DNA of 64,000 nucleotides from Faecalicatena_A orotica (GTDB taxonomy: Bacteria > Bacillota > Clostridia > Lachnospirales > Lachnospiraceae). The notes under the pieces were generated by a model that was not told the origin of the DNA, made no database searches, and saw only the letters and a program-made list of their open reading frames with translations. Shown here one piece after another: positions 16,142-24,101 of this stretch. The stretch lies in NCBI RefSeq assembly GCF_040545875.1, contig NZ_JBEPMR010000006.1; one strand, written 5' to 3'. The position numbers and the translations under genes were made by a program. The stretch's first letter is position 1, and each line of letters begins with the position of its first letter.

Positions 16142-18361
16142 ATGAAACACATTCAAATTAAGAAACCTGATATTAAAGGATTTTTTCACAAGATCAAGAA
16201 CTTGAAAAAGGAAGATATAAAAGCACACTGGGAGGAGAGAAAAAAGCGGCGCGAGCGGATACTGGAACAGCGCCGCAACAGCAGGTTTGCGAAGAAGATG
16301 CAGCCGGTCTATAGGTTCATGGACAGATTTTCACTTGTTTTCCACTATCTGCTTGCCTGTGTGCTGAACTTTATCATCGAAATCATATCCAGACATTCTC
16401 TGTTCGAGGCATGGGATTATATGGTTGGGACTCCAAAAGTGTTCCTGTTTAATGCATTCCTGATATTTGCCACATTTTCCATTGTATATATGGTCAGGCG
16501 GAGAGTGTTTGCCAGAATCCTGTTAAGTGTATTCTGGCTGTTCCTTGGGACATGTAACGGATACCTGCTGTTAAAGAGGGTTACGCCTTTTAATGCCCAG
16601 GACCTGAAAGTATTGTCGGATGCACTGGCACTGACGGGGAATTATTTCAATACATTTGAGCTGATCCTTCTGATTGTGGGTATTGTGGCAGTTGTACTGT
16701 GGGTAATCTCCATGTGGCGCAGGGGCGGTCAGTTTACAGGGAAGATGCACCGTATTATCGCTCTGATCGGTGTTGTGTTCTGGCTGGGGGCCTACGTGGT
16801 CCTGACAAATATAGCAATTGACAAGAGAGTGGTATCAAACTACTTCGGGAACATCGCATTTGCATATGAAGACTATGGTTTCCCGTACTGCTTCACAGCG
16901 AGTATTTTTAACACCGGGATATCAGAACCGGCCGGATACAGTGAGGCTGCGATGGATAAAATCAGTAATAACGGGGATATCACCAAAAGTGAGACTAGCA
17001 GGTCCGAAGATGAACTTCCTAATATCATCTTTGTGCAGCTGGAATCTTATTTTGACCCGACAGAAGTAGACTGGCTTCAGTTTTCCGAGGACCCGATCCC
17101 GAATCTGAGGAAAATGTACAGTGAGCATTCGGCCGGCTATTTCAAGGTGCCATCAGTCGGCGCAGGAACAGCGAATACCGAATTTGAAGTACTGACCGGT
17201 ATGAGCATGCGTTTCTTTGGACCGGGAGAATATCCGTATAAGACTTATGCAAAGACGAAAGTATTGGAGAGTGCGGCGACGGCTCTTGGCAGTCTGGGAT
17301 ATGGGGCAGAAGCACTTCATAACAATGGCGGTAACTTCTACAGCCGTGCACAGGTGTTCAACCATATGGGATTTGACCATTATACAAGCAAGGAGTTTAT
17401 GAATATCCTGCAGACCACGCCGAAGGGCTGGGCAACGGATGATATCCTGATCCCTAATATTCTGGAATCTATGGATACGACAGAACAGCAGGATTTTGTA
17501 TTTACGATCAGTGTCCAGGGACACGGCGATTATCCGACGGAGAAAATGATAGAGAACCCGGAGATTGTTGTCAGCGGCGTAGAGGATGAAGGAAAACGCA
17601 ATTCATGGGAATATTATGTCAATGAAGTCCACGAGATGGATAAATTTGCCGGCAATCTTGTGAAGGCAATCGAAGAACGAGGAGAGCCGACAGTCATTGT
17701 ATTTTACGGTGACCATCTGCCGACGATGGGACTGGAAGCGAAGGACTTGAAGAGCAGATATCTCTATAATACAAATTATGTTATCTGGGACAACATCGGA
17801 CTGAAGAAAGAAGACAGGAACATCCCGGCATATCAGATAATGGCAGACGTTTTTGAGCGGCTTGATATTCATTCAGGTACGGTGTTCAATTATCACCAAC
17901 AGAGAAGGCAGACGAAGAATTACCTGTCCGACCTCGAACTTCTTCAGTATGACATCCTGTATGGCAAGCAATACGTCTATAAGGACAGCGGGCAGCCGAT
18001 CACGGAAGGCCATATGGCGATGGGGGTAAAGGATGCGGTCATTACAGAACTGGTGTCACAGCTTGATGGAACTTACAGTATATATGGAGAGAACTTTACG
18101 AAGCAGAGTAAAGTATATATCAATGGCGAGAAACAGAGCAGCAGTTTCCTCAATAATACAAGAATTGACCTGAAGGACGCCACCCTGTCAGACGGCGATA
18201 TCATACAGGTGAACCAGGTGGGCTCCAGCAGCACGATCTTCAGGACTTCCGCAGAGTATGAGTATAAGGAAGGGAAGCTGACGGAACTGCCGGCTGATCC
18301 GGATGCACCTGCACAGGGAACAAATGCGTTTACGACGCAGAATGCAGGTGAGGAAAAGTGA
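16142..18361 (+). CDS. LTA synthase family sulfatase-like phosphoglycerol transferase
   Basis: Membrane enzyme of the LtaS/MdoB type, 739 residues, expected to transfer phosphoglycerol to lipoteichoic acid or a glycolipid outside the cell. A charged N-terminal tail (about 1-60, rich in Lys/Arg/Glu) precedes about five TM helices (about 65-235). The extracellular sulfatase fold begins at NIIFVQLESYFDPTEV and includes the nucleophile region GAGTANTEFEVLTG (Thr expected to carry the intermediate), QGHGDY and VFYGDHLPTMG (metal ligands). After about residue 640 an extra small beta-domain (SIYGENFTKQSKVYINGE) resembles an IPT/TIG-like fold, not present in classical LtaS. It starts 12 nt after valS and its stop overlaps the folC GTG by 4 nt. 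The exact polymer made is unknown. Confidence 0.87.
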   Translation: MKHIQIKKPDIKGFFHKIKNLKKEDIKAHWEERKKRRERILEQRRNSRFAKKMQPVYRFMDRFSLVFHYLLACVLNFIIEIISRHSLFEAWDYMVGTPKVFLFNAFLIFATFSIVYMVRRRVFARILLSVFWLFLGTCNGYLLLKRVTPFNAQDLKVLSDALALTGNYFNTFELILLIVGIVAVVLWVISMWRRGGQFTGKMHRIIALIGVVFWLGAYVVLTNIAIDKRVVSNYFGNIAFAYEDYGFPYCFTASIFNTGISEPAGYSEAAMDKISNNGDITKSETSRSEDELPNIIFVQLESYFDPTEVDWLQFSEDPIPNLRKMYSEHSAGYFKVPSVGAGTANTEFEVLTGMSMRFFGPGEYPYKTYAKTKVLESAATALGSLGYGAEALHNNGGNFYSRAQVFNHMGFDHYTSKEFMNILQTTPKGWATDDILIPNILESMDTTEQQDFVFTISVQGHGDYPTEKMIENPEIVVSGVEDEGKRNSWEYYVNEVHEMDKFAGNLVKAIEERGEPTVIVFYGDHLPTMGLEAKDLKSRYLYNTNYVIWDNIGLKKEDRNIPAYQIMADVFERLDIHSGTVFNYHQQRRQTKNYLSDLELLQYDILYGKQYVYKDSGQPITEGHMAMGVKDAVITELVSQLDGTYSIYGENFTKQSKVYINGEKQSSSFLNNTRIDLKDATLSDGDIIQVNQVGSSSTIFRTSAEYEYKEGKLTELPADPDAPAQGTNAFTTQNAGEEK

Positions 18362-19641
18362 CATACACGGAAGCAGCAGAATATATCCTGAATATACCGA
18401 AGTTTACGACAAAAAATAAACCGGAGCATACCCGTGCGTTTCTTTCTTTTCTCGGAGAGCCGCAGGAGCGCGTCAAAGTTCTGCATGCAGCCGGAACGAA
18501 CGGGAAAGGTTCAGTCTGTGCATACCTCCATGCCATGCTGCTTGCACAGGGGAAGACGGCAGGGCTGTTTACCTCGCCGCACCTTGTAAAAATTAATGAA
18601 AGAATCGTAATAAACAGAGATCAGATCAGCGATGATGCTTTTCTGGATATCTTTGAATTTGTATTGGGAAAAGTGAAGGAGATGGAGGCGGAAGGACTGC
18701 CCCATCCGACCTTCTTTGAGTTTCTGTTCGGCATGGCGGTGACGGCGTTTGCATCGGCCGGTGTAGAATATGCCGTGCTGGAGACAGGCCTTGGCGGACG
18801 TCTGGATGCGACAAATTCAGTTCAGCATCCACTTGTTACGGCTATCACGTCAATCGGTCTGGACCATACGGCGATCCTCGGTGACACCCTTGCAGCTATT
18901 GCATTTGAAAAAGCAGGGATCATAAAGCCGGGTGTGCCTGTTTTCTATGCAGATACCACGGAAGAGAGCAACCGTGTGATCGAACAGAGGGCCGCAGAAC
19001 TTGGGACACCCTGTAAAAAAATAGGGAAAGACGCGTACGAAATTCTCGGAATCAGGGACAAACATATTGCATTTTCCTGCGTAAATGCGTATTATGGAAA
19101 TACCACATGGAGTCTGAATAATATAGGGATTTACCAGCCGGGCAATGCCGTACTGGCTTTGGAAATCATGAGGTTTGTCTTTGGAGAGGAAGGACGTCCT
19201 GATCTCTGGAGAGAGGCCCTGCATGAACTCAAGTGGGAAGGGCGCATGGAAGAAGTCCTTAAGGATGTATACGTGGACGGGGCGCATAATGTCAGTGCAG
19301 TGGAAGGTTTTTTGCGCAGTCTTCCGGAGAAAGAGGCGAATATCATCCTTTTTTCTGCGGTAAATGATAAAGACTACGAAGAAATGATCGCCTGCCTGTG
19401 CAGGAATGTGGATACGGATTTTTATATCATTACCCGGATTGAAGACAAAAGAGCAGCACATACTAAGGAGCTGCAGCATATTTTTGAAACATACACAGAT
19501 AAGCCTGTTTTTGTGAGAGAATCTTTGGAAGAGGCAATTGACTTTGCACTCGAACATCAGCATGGCAGGAAAATATACTGTCTGGGTTCTCTTTATCTGG
19601 CAGGAATGATGAAAGGGTACTGTAACTCCGGTGAACAGTAA
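18358..19641 (+). CDS. folC: Bifunctional folylpolyglutamate synthase / dihydrofolate synthase
   Basis: Cytoplasmic Mur-ligase-type enzyme that adds glutamate to dihydropteroate or folates, 427 residues (usual length). The P-loop is clear in HAAGTNGKGSVCAYL. LFTSPHLVKINERI, FEFLFGMAVTAFA, LETGLGGRLDATN and SIGLDHTAILGDT are family blocks, and YVDGAHNVSAVEGF marks the C-terminal domain. It starts with GTG overlapping the previous stop (GTGA), indicating translational coupling. The last codons and stop fall in a stretch (GTGAACAGTAAC, 19631-19642) identical to the right end of the palindromic elements described elsewhere here. A decayed element may therefore have supplied the current stop codon. 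Confidence 0.94.
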   Translation: MTYTEAAEYILNIPKFTTKNKPEHTRAFLSFLGEPQERVKVLHAAGTNGKGSVCAYLHAMLLAQGKTAGLFTSPHLVKINERIVINRDQISDDAFLDIFEFVLGKVKEMEAEGLPHPTFFEFLFGMAVTAFASAGVEYAVLETGLGGRLDATNSVQHPLVTAITSIGLDHTAILGDTLAAIAFEKAGIIKPGVPVFYADTTEESNRVIEQRAAELGTPCKKIGKDAYEILGIRDKHIAFSCVNAYYGNTTWSLNNIGIYQPGNAVLALEIMRFVFGEEGRPDLWREALHELKWEGRMEEVLKDVYVDGAHNVSAVEGFLRSLPEKEANIILFSAVNDKDYEEMIACLCRNVDTDFYIITRIEDKRAAHTKELQHIFETYTDKPVFVRESLEEAIDFALEHQHGRKIYCLGSLYLAGMMKGYCNSGEQ

Positions 19642-19674
19642 CGATAAATGAACTGATTAAGAAAAGGAGGCCGC

Positions 19675-19812
19675 ATGATGCTTGATTATGAAGAGGAACT
19701 TAAGAAGTTTAAGCCGAGTCTGGAAGTGGAAGACATAGAAGATGCAGTTTATCAGGAAGATTTATCAGACATGACGGACCTGCTTCGGGAAGTCATGGAT
19801 CAGACGAAGTAA
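19675..19812 (+). CDS. Small acidic protein of unknown function
   Basis: A 45-residue open frame, MMLDYEEELKKFKPSLEVED..., ending LLREVMDQTK. The start is preceded by a near-perfect AAAAGGAGG (19662-19670) at good spacing, which argues for real translation. It is strongly acidic, predicted helical, with no Cys and no membrane segment. It lies between folC and the TPR gene in the same direction, with a short palindromic element immediately after the stop. I do not recognise the family. Confidence 0.65.
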   Translation: MMLDYEEELKKFKPSLEVEDIEDAVYQEDLSDMTDLLREVMDQTK

Positions 19813-19820
19813 AAGTAAGA

Positions 19821-19848
19821 GTATCTGTTCATGCTTCTGAACAGATAC
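19821..19848. mobile_element. Palindromic miniature element, short form (copy 2)
   Basis: A 28-bp palindrome from GTATCTGTTCATG to TGAACAGATAC, flanked by AAGTAAGA and AGGAAAGA (6 of 8 identical). It resembles the short copies at 51374 and 54434. It might also act as a weak terminator, but no T-tract follows. Confidence 0.5.
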
Positions 19849-19871
19849 AGGAAAGATTATGGTGAGCATAG

Positions 19872-21326
19872 ATGGACTATACGAAGAAGATCTTGTACCA
19901 GTCGAACTACTGGTATAATGATGGGCTGAGGAAAGCACAGATACGGGATATGTCCGGCGCGGTTACCTCCCTTCGGCGGAGTTTACAATATAATAGAGAG
20001 AATATTGCAGCCAGGAATCTTTTGGGGCTAGTTTATTACGGACGGGGAGAAGTGGCAGAAGGACTGGTAGAGTGGATCATCAGCAAGAATTTAAAGCCGA
20101 GAGATAATATAGCAAGTTACTTTATCAGCAGGGTGCAGGCATCAGCAAGTGAGTTGGATGTGGTGAATCAGGCGATCAGAAGATACAACCAGTGTCTGGT
20201 TTACTGTGAGCAGAACGGGGAAGATCTGGCAATCATACAGCTGAAAAAGGTGATTGCAGCCCACCCGTCATTTTTGAAAGCCTATCAGCTGCTGGCACTT
20301 CTGTATCTGCACACGGAGCAGTACGCGAAGGCGAGGCAGGCCTTAAGGACAGCAAGAAAGCTTGATACGACCAATGAGATGACGCTGCGGTACATGCATG
20401 AGCTGACAAACTTAAGGGGCCAGAAGATCAAGGATGATAAACCGAAGAAAGAGGAAGCGGTTGAGTATAATCTTGGAAATGAGACGATCATTCAGCCGAA
20501 GCACTCGGTGGCAAAAGCGCTCGCGAGTAAGTTTACAGTGATGAATATTGTTGTAGGGGCGTTTATAGGGGCCGCGATCATCTGGTTTCTGATTGTTCCG
20601 GCGGTCGACCAGACAAAGAATGAGAAGGTGAACCAGCAGATTGTCGAATACAGTGAGCGGATCAATGCCCTTGAGGCACAGATCAGCGCCCAGACAAGGA
20701 CACTGGATGAATACCGTAAGAACGATACGGATACTGAGAATAATGCCCAAAGCGCGGCAAGTACTGCTGACAGCTATGAAAATCTGCTGACGGCGTATAA
20801 CCAGTGGACATCCCAGAGTTATACCGATGATGTGATGGCAGACTCCCTTTTGAATGTAAACAGAGATTCTCTGGGAGACGGCGGAAAGGCACTTTATGAC
20901 GAGATGTCCGCAGATGTATTCCCGGGGGCAAGCGAGTCTTTATATTCAGGTGGAACCGCATCTCTGGAAGTAGCCAACTATGACACGGCCATCGCCTCTC
21001 TTGGCAAGGTAATCCGTATGGATGAAAACTATGACAGCGGAGGCGCGCTTCTGAATCTCGGTCTGGCATATATGAGGAACGGAGATAATGACAACGCAGT
21101 AAAGTATCTGAAGCGTGTAATTGAGCTCTTTCCGGATACAGATAATGCGCAGGAGGCCCAGAACGGTCTGAGCAGCATTTCCCAGGGCGGTACTACCGAT
21201 GGCGGTGCGGACACCCAGAATGCAGATGGCCAGAATTCTGATACCGGCAGTACGGATGCAGGCAATACCGATTCGGGGGATACCGATGCTCCGGTACAGG
21301 ATACCGGTGCAGAAGACGGTTATTAA
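19872..21326 (+). CDS. TPR-repeat membrane protein
   Basis: A 484-residue protein with tetratricopeptide repeats on both sides of one membrane span. The N-terminal cytoplasmic part (about 1-185) has TPR-like helices (GAVTSLRRSLQYNRENIAAR, AIIQLKKVIAAHPSFLKAYQ). A TM helix at about 222-242 (VVGAFIGAAIIWFLIVPAV) leads to an outside coiled coil (NEKVNQQIVEYSERINALEA) and further TPRs (YDTAIASLGKVIRMDENYD, DNAVKYLKRVIELFPDTDNA). The tail is a Gly/Asp/Thr-rich low-complexity stretch. Such proteins are likely scaffolds. Genes of this design next to folC are seen in Lachnospiraceae, but the function is unknown. ATG follows TATGGTGAGCATAG, a weak ribosome binding site. Confidence 0.78.
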   Translation: MDYTKKILYQSNYWYNDGLRKAQIRDMSGAVTSLRRSLQYNRENIAARNLLGLVYYGRGEVAEGLVEWIISKNLKPRDNIASYFISRVQASASELDVVNQAIRRYNQCLVYCEQNGEDLAIIQLKKVIAAHPSFLKAYQLLALLYLHTEQYAKARQALRTARKLDTTNEMTLRYMHELTNLRGQKIKDDKPKKEEAVEYNLGNETIIQPKHSVAKALASKFTVMNIVVGAFIGAAIIWFLIVPAVDQTKNEKVNQQIVEYSERINALEAQISAQTRTLDEYRKNDTDTENNAQSAASTADSYENLLTAYNQWTSQSYTDDVMADSLLNVNRDSLGDGGKALYDEMSADVFPGASESLYSGGTASLEVANYDTAIASLGKVIRMDENYDSGGALLNLGLAYMRNGDNDNAVKYLKRVIELFPDTDNAQEAQNGLSSISQGGTTDGGADTQNADGQNSDTGSTDAGNTDSGDTDAPVQDTGAEDGY

Positions 21327-21435
21327 AGCAGGGCCCCAATTAGTGAAAGATTAAGATACAGCACAGATATGGAACATACATAAGAGACAGGAAAAGCAGG
21401 GCAATAAGTTTTTTCAGTCTGATTTACACAGGATA

Positions 21436-21465
21436 AGGATATGTAGGATATTACATATCCTTTTT
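21436..21465 (+). terminator. Terminator after the TPR gene
   Basis: AGGATATGTA (21436-21445) and TACATATCCT (21452-21461) form a perfect 10-bp stem followed by TTTT. Confidence 0.85.
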
Positions 21466-21492
21466 CTGATACCTGAAACGGGACTGGTGAGG

Positions 21493-21637
21493 GTTACTGT
21501 TCGCACCGTGCCGTGCACCCCGCTGCACGGTATCGGGCCAATAAAGTGATGGCCTCAGGGCATCTGCTTCTCGCCGAAGGCGACTTGAAATAAGCAGATG
21601 CCGTTACTGTGCACGTCCGAAGGGCGTGCACAGTAAC
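21493..21637. mobile_element. Palindromic miniature element, long form (copy 3)
   Basis: A 145-bp non-coding element between the TPR gene terminator and spoIIAA. It runs from GTTACTGTTCGCACC to GTGCACAGTAAC. Flanking 8-mers TGGTGAGG (21485-21492) and TGGTGGGG (21638-21645) match at 7 of 8. Internal hairpins are 21511-21530 (CCGTGCA with TGCACGG), 21560-21601 (GCATCTGCTT with AAGCAGATGC around CGCCGAAGGCG) and 21603-21637 (GTTACTGTGCACG with CGTGCACAGTAAC). Hairpin order, core and total length match copy 1, while the stem sequences differ. Confidence 0.8.
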
Positions 21638-21694
21638 TGGTGGGGAGCACCTTGAAGACCGGAACGATATGATTTAAAATAGAGGAGGAGTACT

Positions 21695-22009
21695 ATGAAG
21701 TATCAGGTGCAGGAGAACTGCCTGACGATCTACCTGCCCAAAGAGGTAGACCATCATAATGCGGAGGAAATGCGTAAAAACGCAGACACATTAATTGAGA
21801 AAAACCATATCAAATATGTCATTTTTGACTTTGGGATGACAGATTTCATGGACAGTTCGGGAATCGGCGTCATAATGGGAAGATATAAGATTATCCGCCT
21901 GATCGGCGGGGAAGTCTGGGCGGTTCATGCAAATGCAAGAATTAAGAAGATCCTGACCATGTCGGGGGTGACAAAAATAATGCAGATATATGAGGAGGAC
22001 GAGGCATGA
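21695..22009 (+). CDS. spoIIAA: Anti-sigma F factor antagonist
   Basis: STAS-domain protein of 104 residues that, when dephosphorylated, binds SpoIIAB and frees sigma-F in the forespore. The phosphorylatable serine lies in FMDSSGIGVIMGRYK (Ser55, second Ser of the DSSG motif), exactly as in the family. It starts after GAGGAGG. The stop overlaps the spoIIAB ATG by 4 nt, the classic spoIIA operon order. A 145-bp palindromic element lies just upstream, within 60 bp of the start codon, so the operon promoter is either upstream of that element or in the short gap. I could not identify a convincing sigma-H promoter. Confidence 0.96.
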   Translation: MKYQVQENCLTIYLPKEVDHHNAEEMRKNADTLIEKNHIKYVIFDFGMTDFMDSSGIGVIMGRYKIIRLIGGEVWAVHANARIKKILTMSGVTKIMQIYEEDEA

Positions 22010-22461
22010 AAAACACAAATGAAATGGAGATCATTTTTGACAGCCATTCGTCAAATGAGGGGTTTGCGAGAGTATCAGTGGCGGCATTTTTAACCCAGTT
22101 AAATCCTACAGTTGAAGAAGTGGCAGATGTAAAGACCGCGATATCAGAGGCAGTGACGAATGCAGTCATCCACGGCTACGAAAATGAGATACATAAGGTT
22201 TCCATCCGCTGCCGGATTGAGGGACAGCAGATTACGGTGGAAGTAAAAGATAACGGGGTCGGCATCGAAGATGTGGAACAGGCAATGACTCCCTTATATA
22301 CAAGCAAGCCAGAGCTGGAACGTTCCGGAATGGGATTTGCGTTCATGGAAGCCTTTATGGATTCAGTAGAAGTCGAGTCCGCCCCGGGTGAAGGCACAAC
22401 GGTGCGGATGAAGAAAACCATCGGTAAAGGAAGGGAGCTATGGACCACACAATCGCTTTAA
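22006..22461 (+). CDS. spoIIAB: Anti-sigma F factor, serine kinase
   Basis: A 151-residue GHKL-type kinase that binds sigma-F and phosphorylates SpoIIAA. The N box ISEAVTNAVIHGYEN, the G1 box VKDNGVGIEDV and the ERSGMGFAFMEAFMDSVEV segment are in the expected order. Length is normal (about 145). The 3-prime end overlaps sigF by 22 nt, suggesting coupled translation that keeps the inhibitor and sigma factor in balance. Confidence 0.96.
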   Translation: MKNTNEMEIIFDSHSSNEGFARVSVAAFLTQLNPTVEEVADVKTAISEAVTNAVIHGYENEIHKVSIRCRIEGQQITVEVKDNGVGIEDVEQAMTPLYTSKPELERSGMGFAFMEAFMDSVEVESAPGEGTTVRMKKTIGKGRELWTTQSL

Positions 22462-23159
22462 TCAGACAATCACACGATGGGGATAAAAAAGCGAGAGAAC
22501 AGTTAGTAGAAGAAAATGTGGGACTTATCTGGTGTGTTGTGAAAAGATTCTACGGCAGGGGTACGGATGCGGAAGACCTGTTCCAGATCGGAAGCATAGG
22601 CTTATTGAAAGCAATCGATAAATTCGACCTGTCCTATGACGTGAAATTTTCCACTTACGCGGTCCCCATGATTTCAGGAGAAATCAAACGTTTCCTGCGG
22701 GATGACGGTATGATAAAAGTAAGCCGTTCTTTAAAAGAACTGTCTTACAAGATCTTCCAGACAAGAGAGGCACTCATAGCTAAACTGGACAGGGAGCCTA
22801 CGCTGGAAGAATTGGCAGAGACGATGGAGGTTGATAAAGAGGAGATTGTACAGGCAATGGAGGCCGGAGGTGAAGTTGAATCACTGTACAAGCCGATCCA
22901 CCAGAAGGAGGGCAATGAGATCCGGCTCGTGGACAAACTGGAAGAAAAAGACCGGAAAGAAGACAAGATCTTGGACCATATGCTTCTGAAACAATTGCTG
23001 GAGAGTCTGGATAAGGAGGAACGGCAGTTGATCTATCTGCGGTATTTTGCAGATGAAACGCAGACACAGGTTGGAAAAAAACTTGGAATTTCACAGGTAC
23101 AAGTCTCGCGTATGGAGAAGCGGATTATAGAAAATATGAGGAAACTGGGGACCGTCTGA
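22440..23159 (+). CDS. sigF: RNA polymerase sigma-F factor
   Basis: First forespore-specific sigma factor, 239 residues. Region 2 is EDLFQIGSIGLLKAIDKFDL and KFSTYAVPMISGEIKRFLRD; region 3 is SRSLKELSYKI; region 4 has the helix-turn-helix QTQVGKKLGISQVQVSRME. The gene starts inside the end of spoIIAB and its stop codon lies within a terminator hairpin. It completes the spoIIAA-spoIIAB-sigF operon. The adjoining spoVAA-spoVAB genes have their own promoter. Confidence 0.96.
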   Translation: MDHTIALIRQSHDGDKKAREQLVEENVGLIWCVVKRFYGRGTDAEDLFQIGSIGLLKAIDKFDLSYDVKFSTYAVPMISGEIKRFLRDDGMIKVSRSLKELSYKIFQTREALIAKLDREPTLEELAETMEVDKEEIVQAMEAGGEVESLYKPIHQKEGNEIRLVDKLEEKDRKEDKILDHMLLKQLLESLDKEERQLIYLRYFADETQTQVGKKLGISQVQVSRMEKRIIENMRKLGTV

Positions 23160-23176
23160 CGGTCCTTTTCCTTTTT
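23149..23176 (+). terminator. Terminator overlapping the sigF stop codon
   Basis: GGACCGT and ACGGTCC around a 3-nt loop, followed by TTTTCCTTTTT. The stem includes the last sigF codons and its TGA. Confidence 0.78.
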
Positions 23177-23212
23177 CCTGAAAAAGCACACCATCGTCTT
23201 TTCAGAATCAGA

Positions 23213-23242
23213 TGTATAGTTTTTCCGAAATTTAAGATACTA
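23213..23242 (+). promoter_or_regulatory. Sigma-G-type promoter before the spoVAA-spoVAB genes
   Basis: TGTATA (23213-23218) and GATACTA (23236-23242) with a 17-bp spacer resemble the forespore sigma-G consensus (TGnATA, CATACTA). It lies just after the sigF terminator, so spoVAA and spoVAB can be switched on later than sigF. Confidence 0.65.
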
Positions 23243-23284
23243 GCATTAAGCGATTTTTATTTCAGGAAAGGTCAGGTGGTTTTT

Positions 23285-23446
23285 ATGGAGAACGGCAGGA
23301 GGAAGATTCGTATTTGTTTATTCGGAATCGTGCTTGCGGCGGTTGTGGTTGGAATCTTTTACTATTATTTCAGCGGCAGCGGACAGGTCAGGAGCAGTGA
23401 GGGGACTTTAATCAAAGGGCCTGAGGTGGAATACTATGGCTGTTAA
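23285..23446 (+). CDS. Small single-span membrane protein
   Basis: A 53-residue frame starting MENGRRKIRICLFGIVLAAV and ending GPEVEYYGC. A basic N-terminus, a TM helix (about 9-29) and a short outside tail are visible. Its end overlaps the spoVAA start by 11 nt and it lies downstream of the sigma-G-type promoter, which argues that it is part of the forespore spoVAA-spoVAB transcript. The family is not recognised. The overlap and an upstream GGAAAGGTCAGGTGG support translation. Confidence 0.65.
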   Translation: MENGRRKIRICLFGIVLAAVVVGIFYYYFSGSGQVRSSEGTLIKGPEVEYYGC

Positions 23447-24101
23447 TCATGATACTGTTTATTTGAAAGGCGACCGGGATGTGGAGGTCCAGAAAAAGGA
23501 TATCACTCTCGGGGATATCGTAGCTCTGGAATGCAGCAACAAGGATATCATTCCAAAACTGAAGACTCTGAAAATTCTAAAGATCCCGGATAATGGAAAA
23601 CAGCGTTTTGTCATTTCTATATTAAAGATTATTGCCTGTATACACGAAAAATATCCGGGACTTGAGGTTCAGAATCTGGGTGAGCAGGATATTATTATCA
23701 CTTATGAAGAACAGAAAACTCCCGGCATGTTTTACCATGTCTTAAAAACAGGCATTGTCGTGCTGATTACGTTCTGTGGCGCGGCTTTTTCAATTATGGC
23801 ATTCAATAATGACGTTTCGTCAGCCAAACTGTTTAAACAAATTTACGAATTTGTGACAGGGACGAAGTCGAATGGCTTTACAATTATGGAAGTCACATAT
23901 TCGATCGGAATTACTGTCGGCATACTTGTCTTTTTCAACCATTTCGGGAAAAAGCGTTTTACGGTTGAACCGACGCCGATGGAAGTACAGATGCGTCTTT
24001 ATGAGAATGATATTCAGACAACTCTGATTGAAGATGCATCCAGAAGGGAGCAGGAACTTGATGTGGGTAAATCAAATCATATTAGCAGTCATCGGACTTA
24101 G
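23436..24101 (+). CDS. spoVAA: Stage V sporulation protein AA
   Basis: Forespore protein of the SpoVA channel set that moves dipicolinic acid into the spore core, 221 residues (family about 205). A soluble N-terminal half (YLKGDRDVEVQKKDITLGDI, LKILKIPDNGKQRFVISILK) is followed by two TM helices (GIVVLITFCGAAFSIMAFNN and YSIGITVGILVFFNHFG). The NDV and GxxVGILVFFNHFGKK region is typical. It overlaps the small membrane gene before it and spoVAB after it. Expected location is the inner forespore membrane. Confidence 0.9.
   Translation: MAVNHDTVYLKGDRDVEVQKKDITLGDIVALECSNKDIIPKLKTLKILKIPDNGKQRFVISILKIIACIHEKYPGLEVQNLGEQDIIITYEEQKTPGMFYHVLKTGIVVLITFCGAAFSIMAFNNDVSSAKLFKQIYEFVTGTKSNGFTIMEVTYSIGITVGILVFFNHFGKKRFTVEPTPMEVQMRLYENDIQTTLIEDASRREQELDVGKSNHISSHRT

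Noticed and set aside
19618..19642. Possible additional palindromic element at the end of folC
   Set aside because: GTGAACAGTAAC matches the right end of the family, but the left partner (TACTGTAACTCCGG) does not pair properly and no 8-bp duplication is seen; mentioned only as a possible decayed end.
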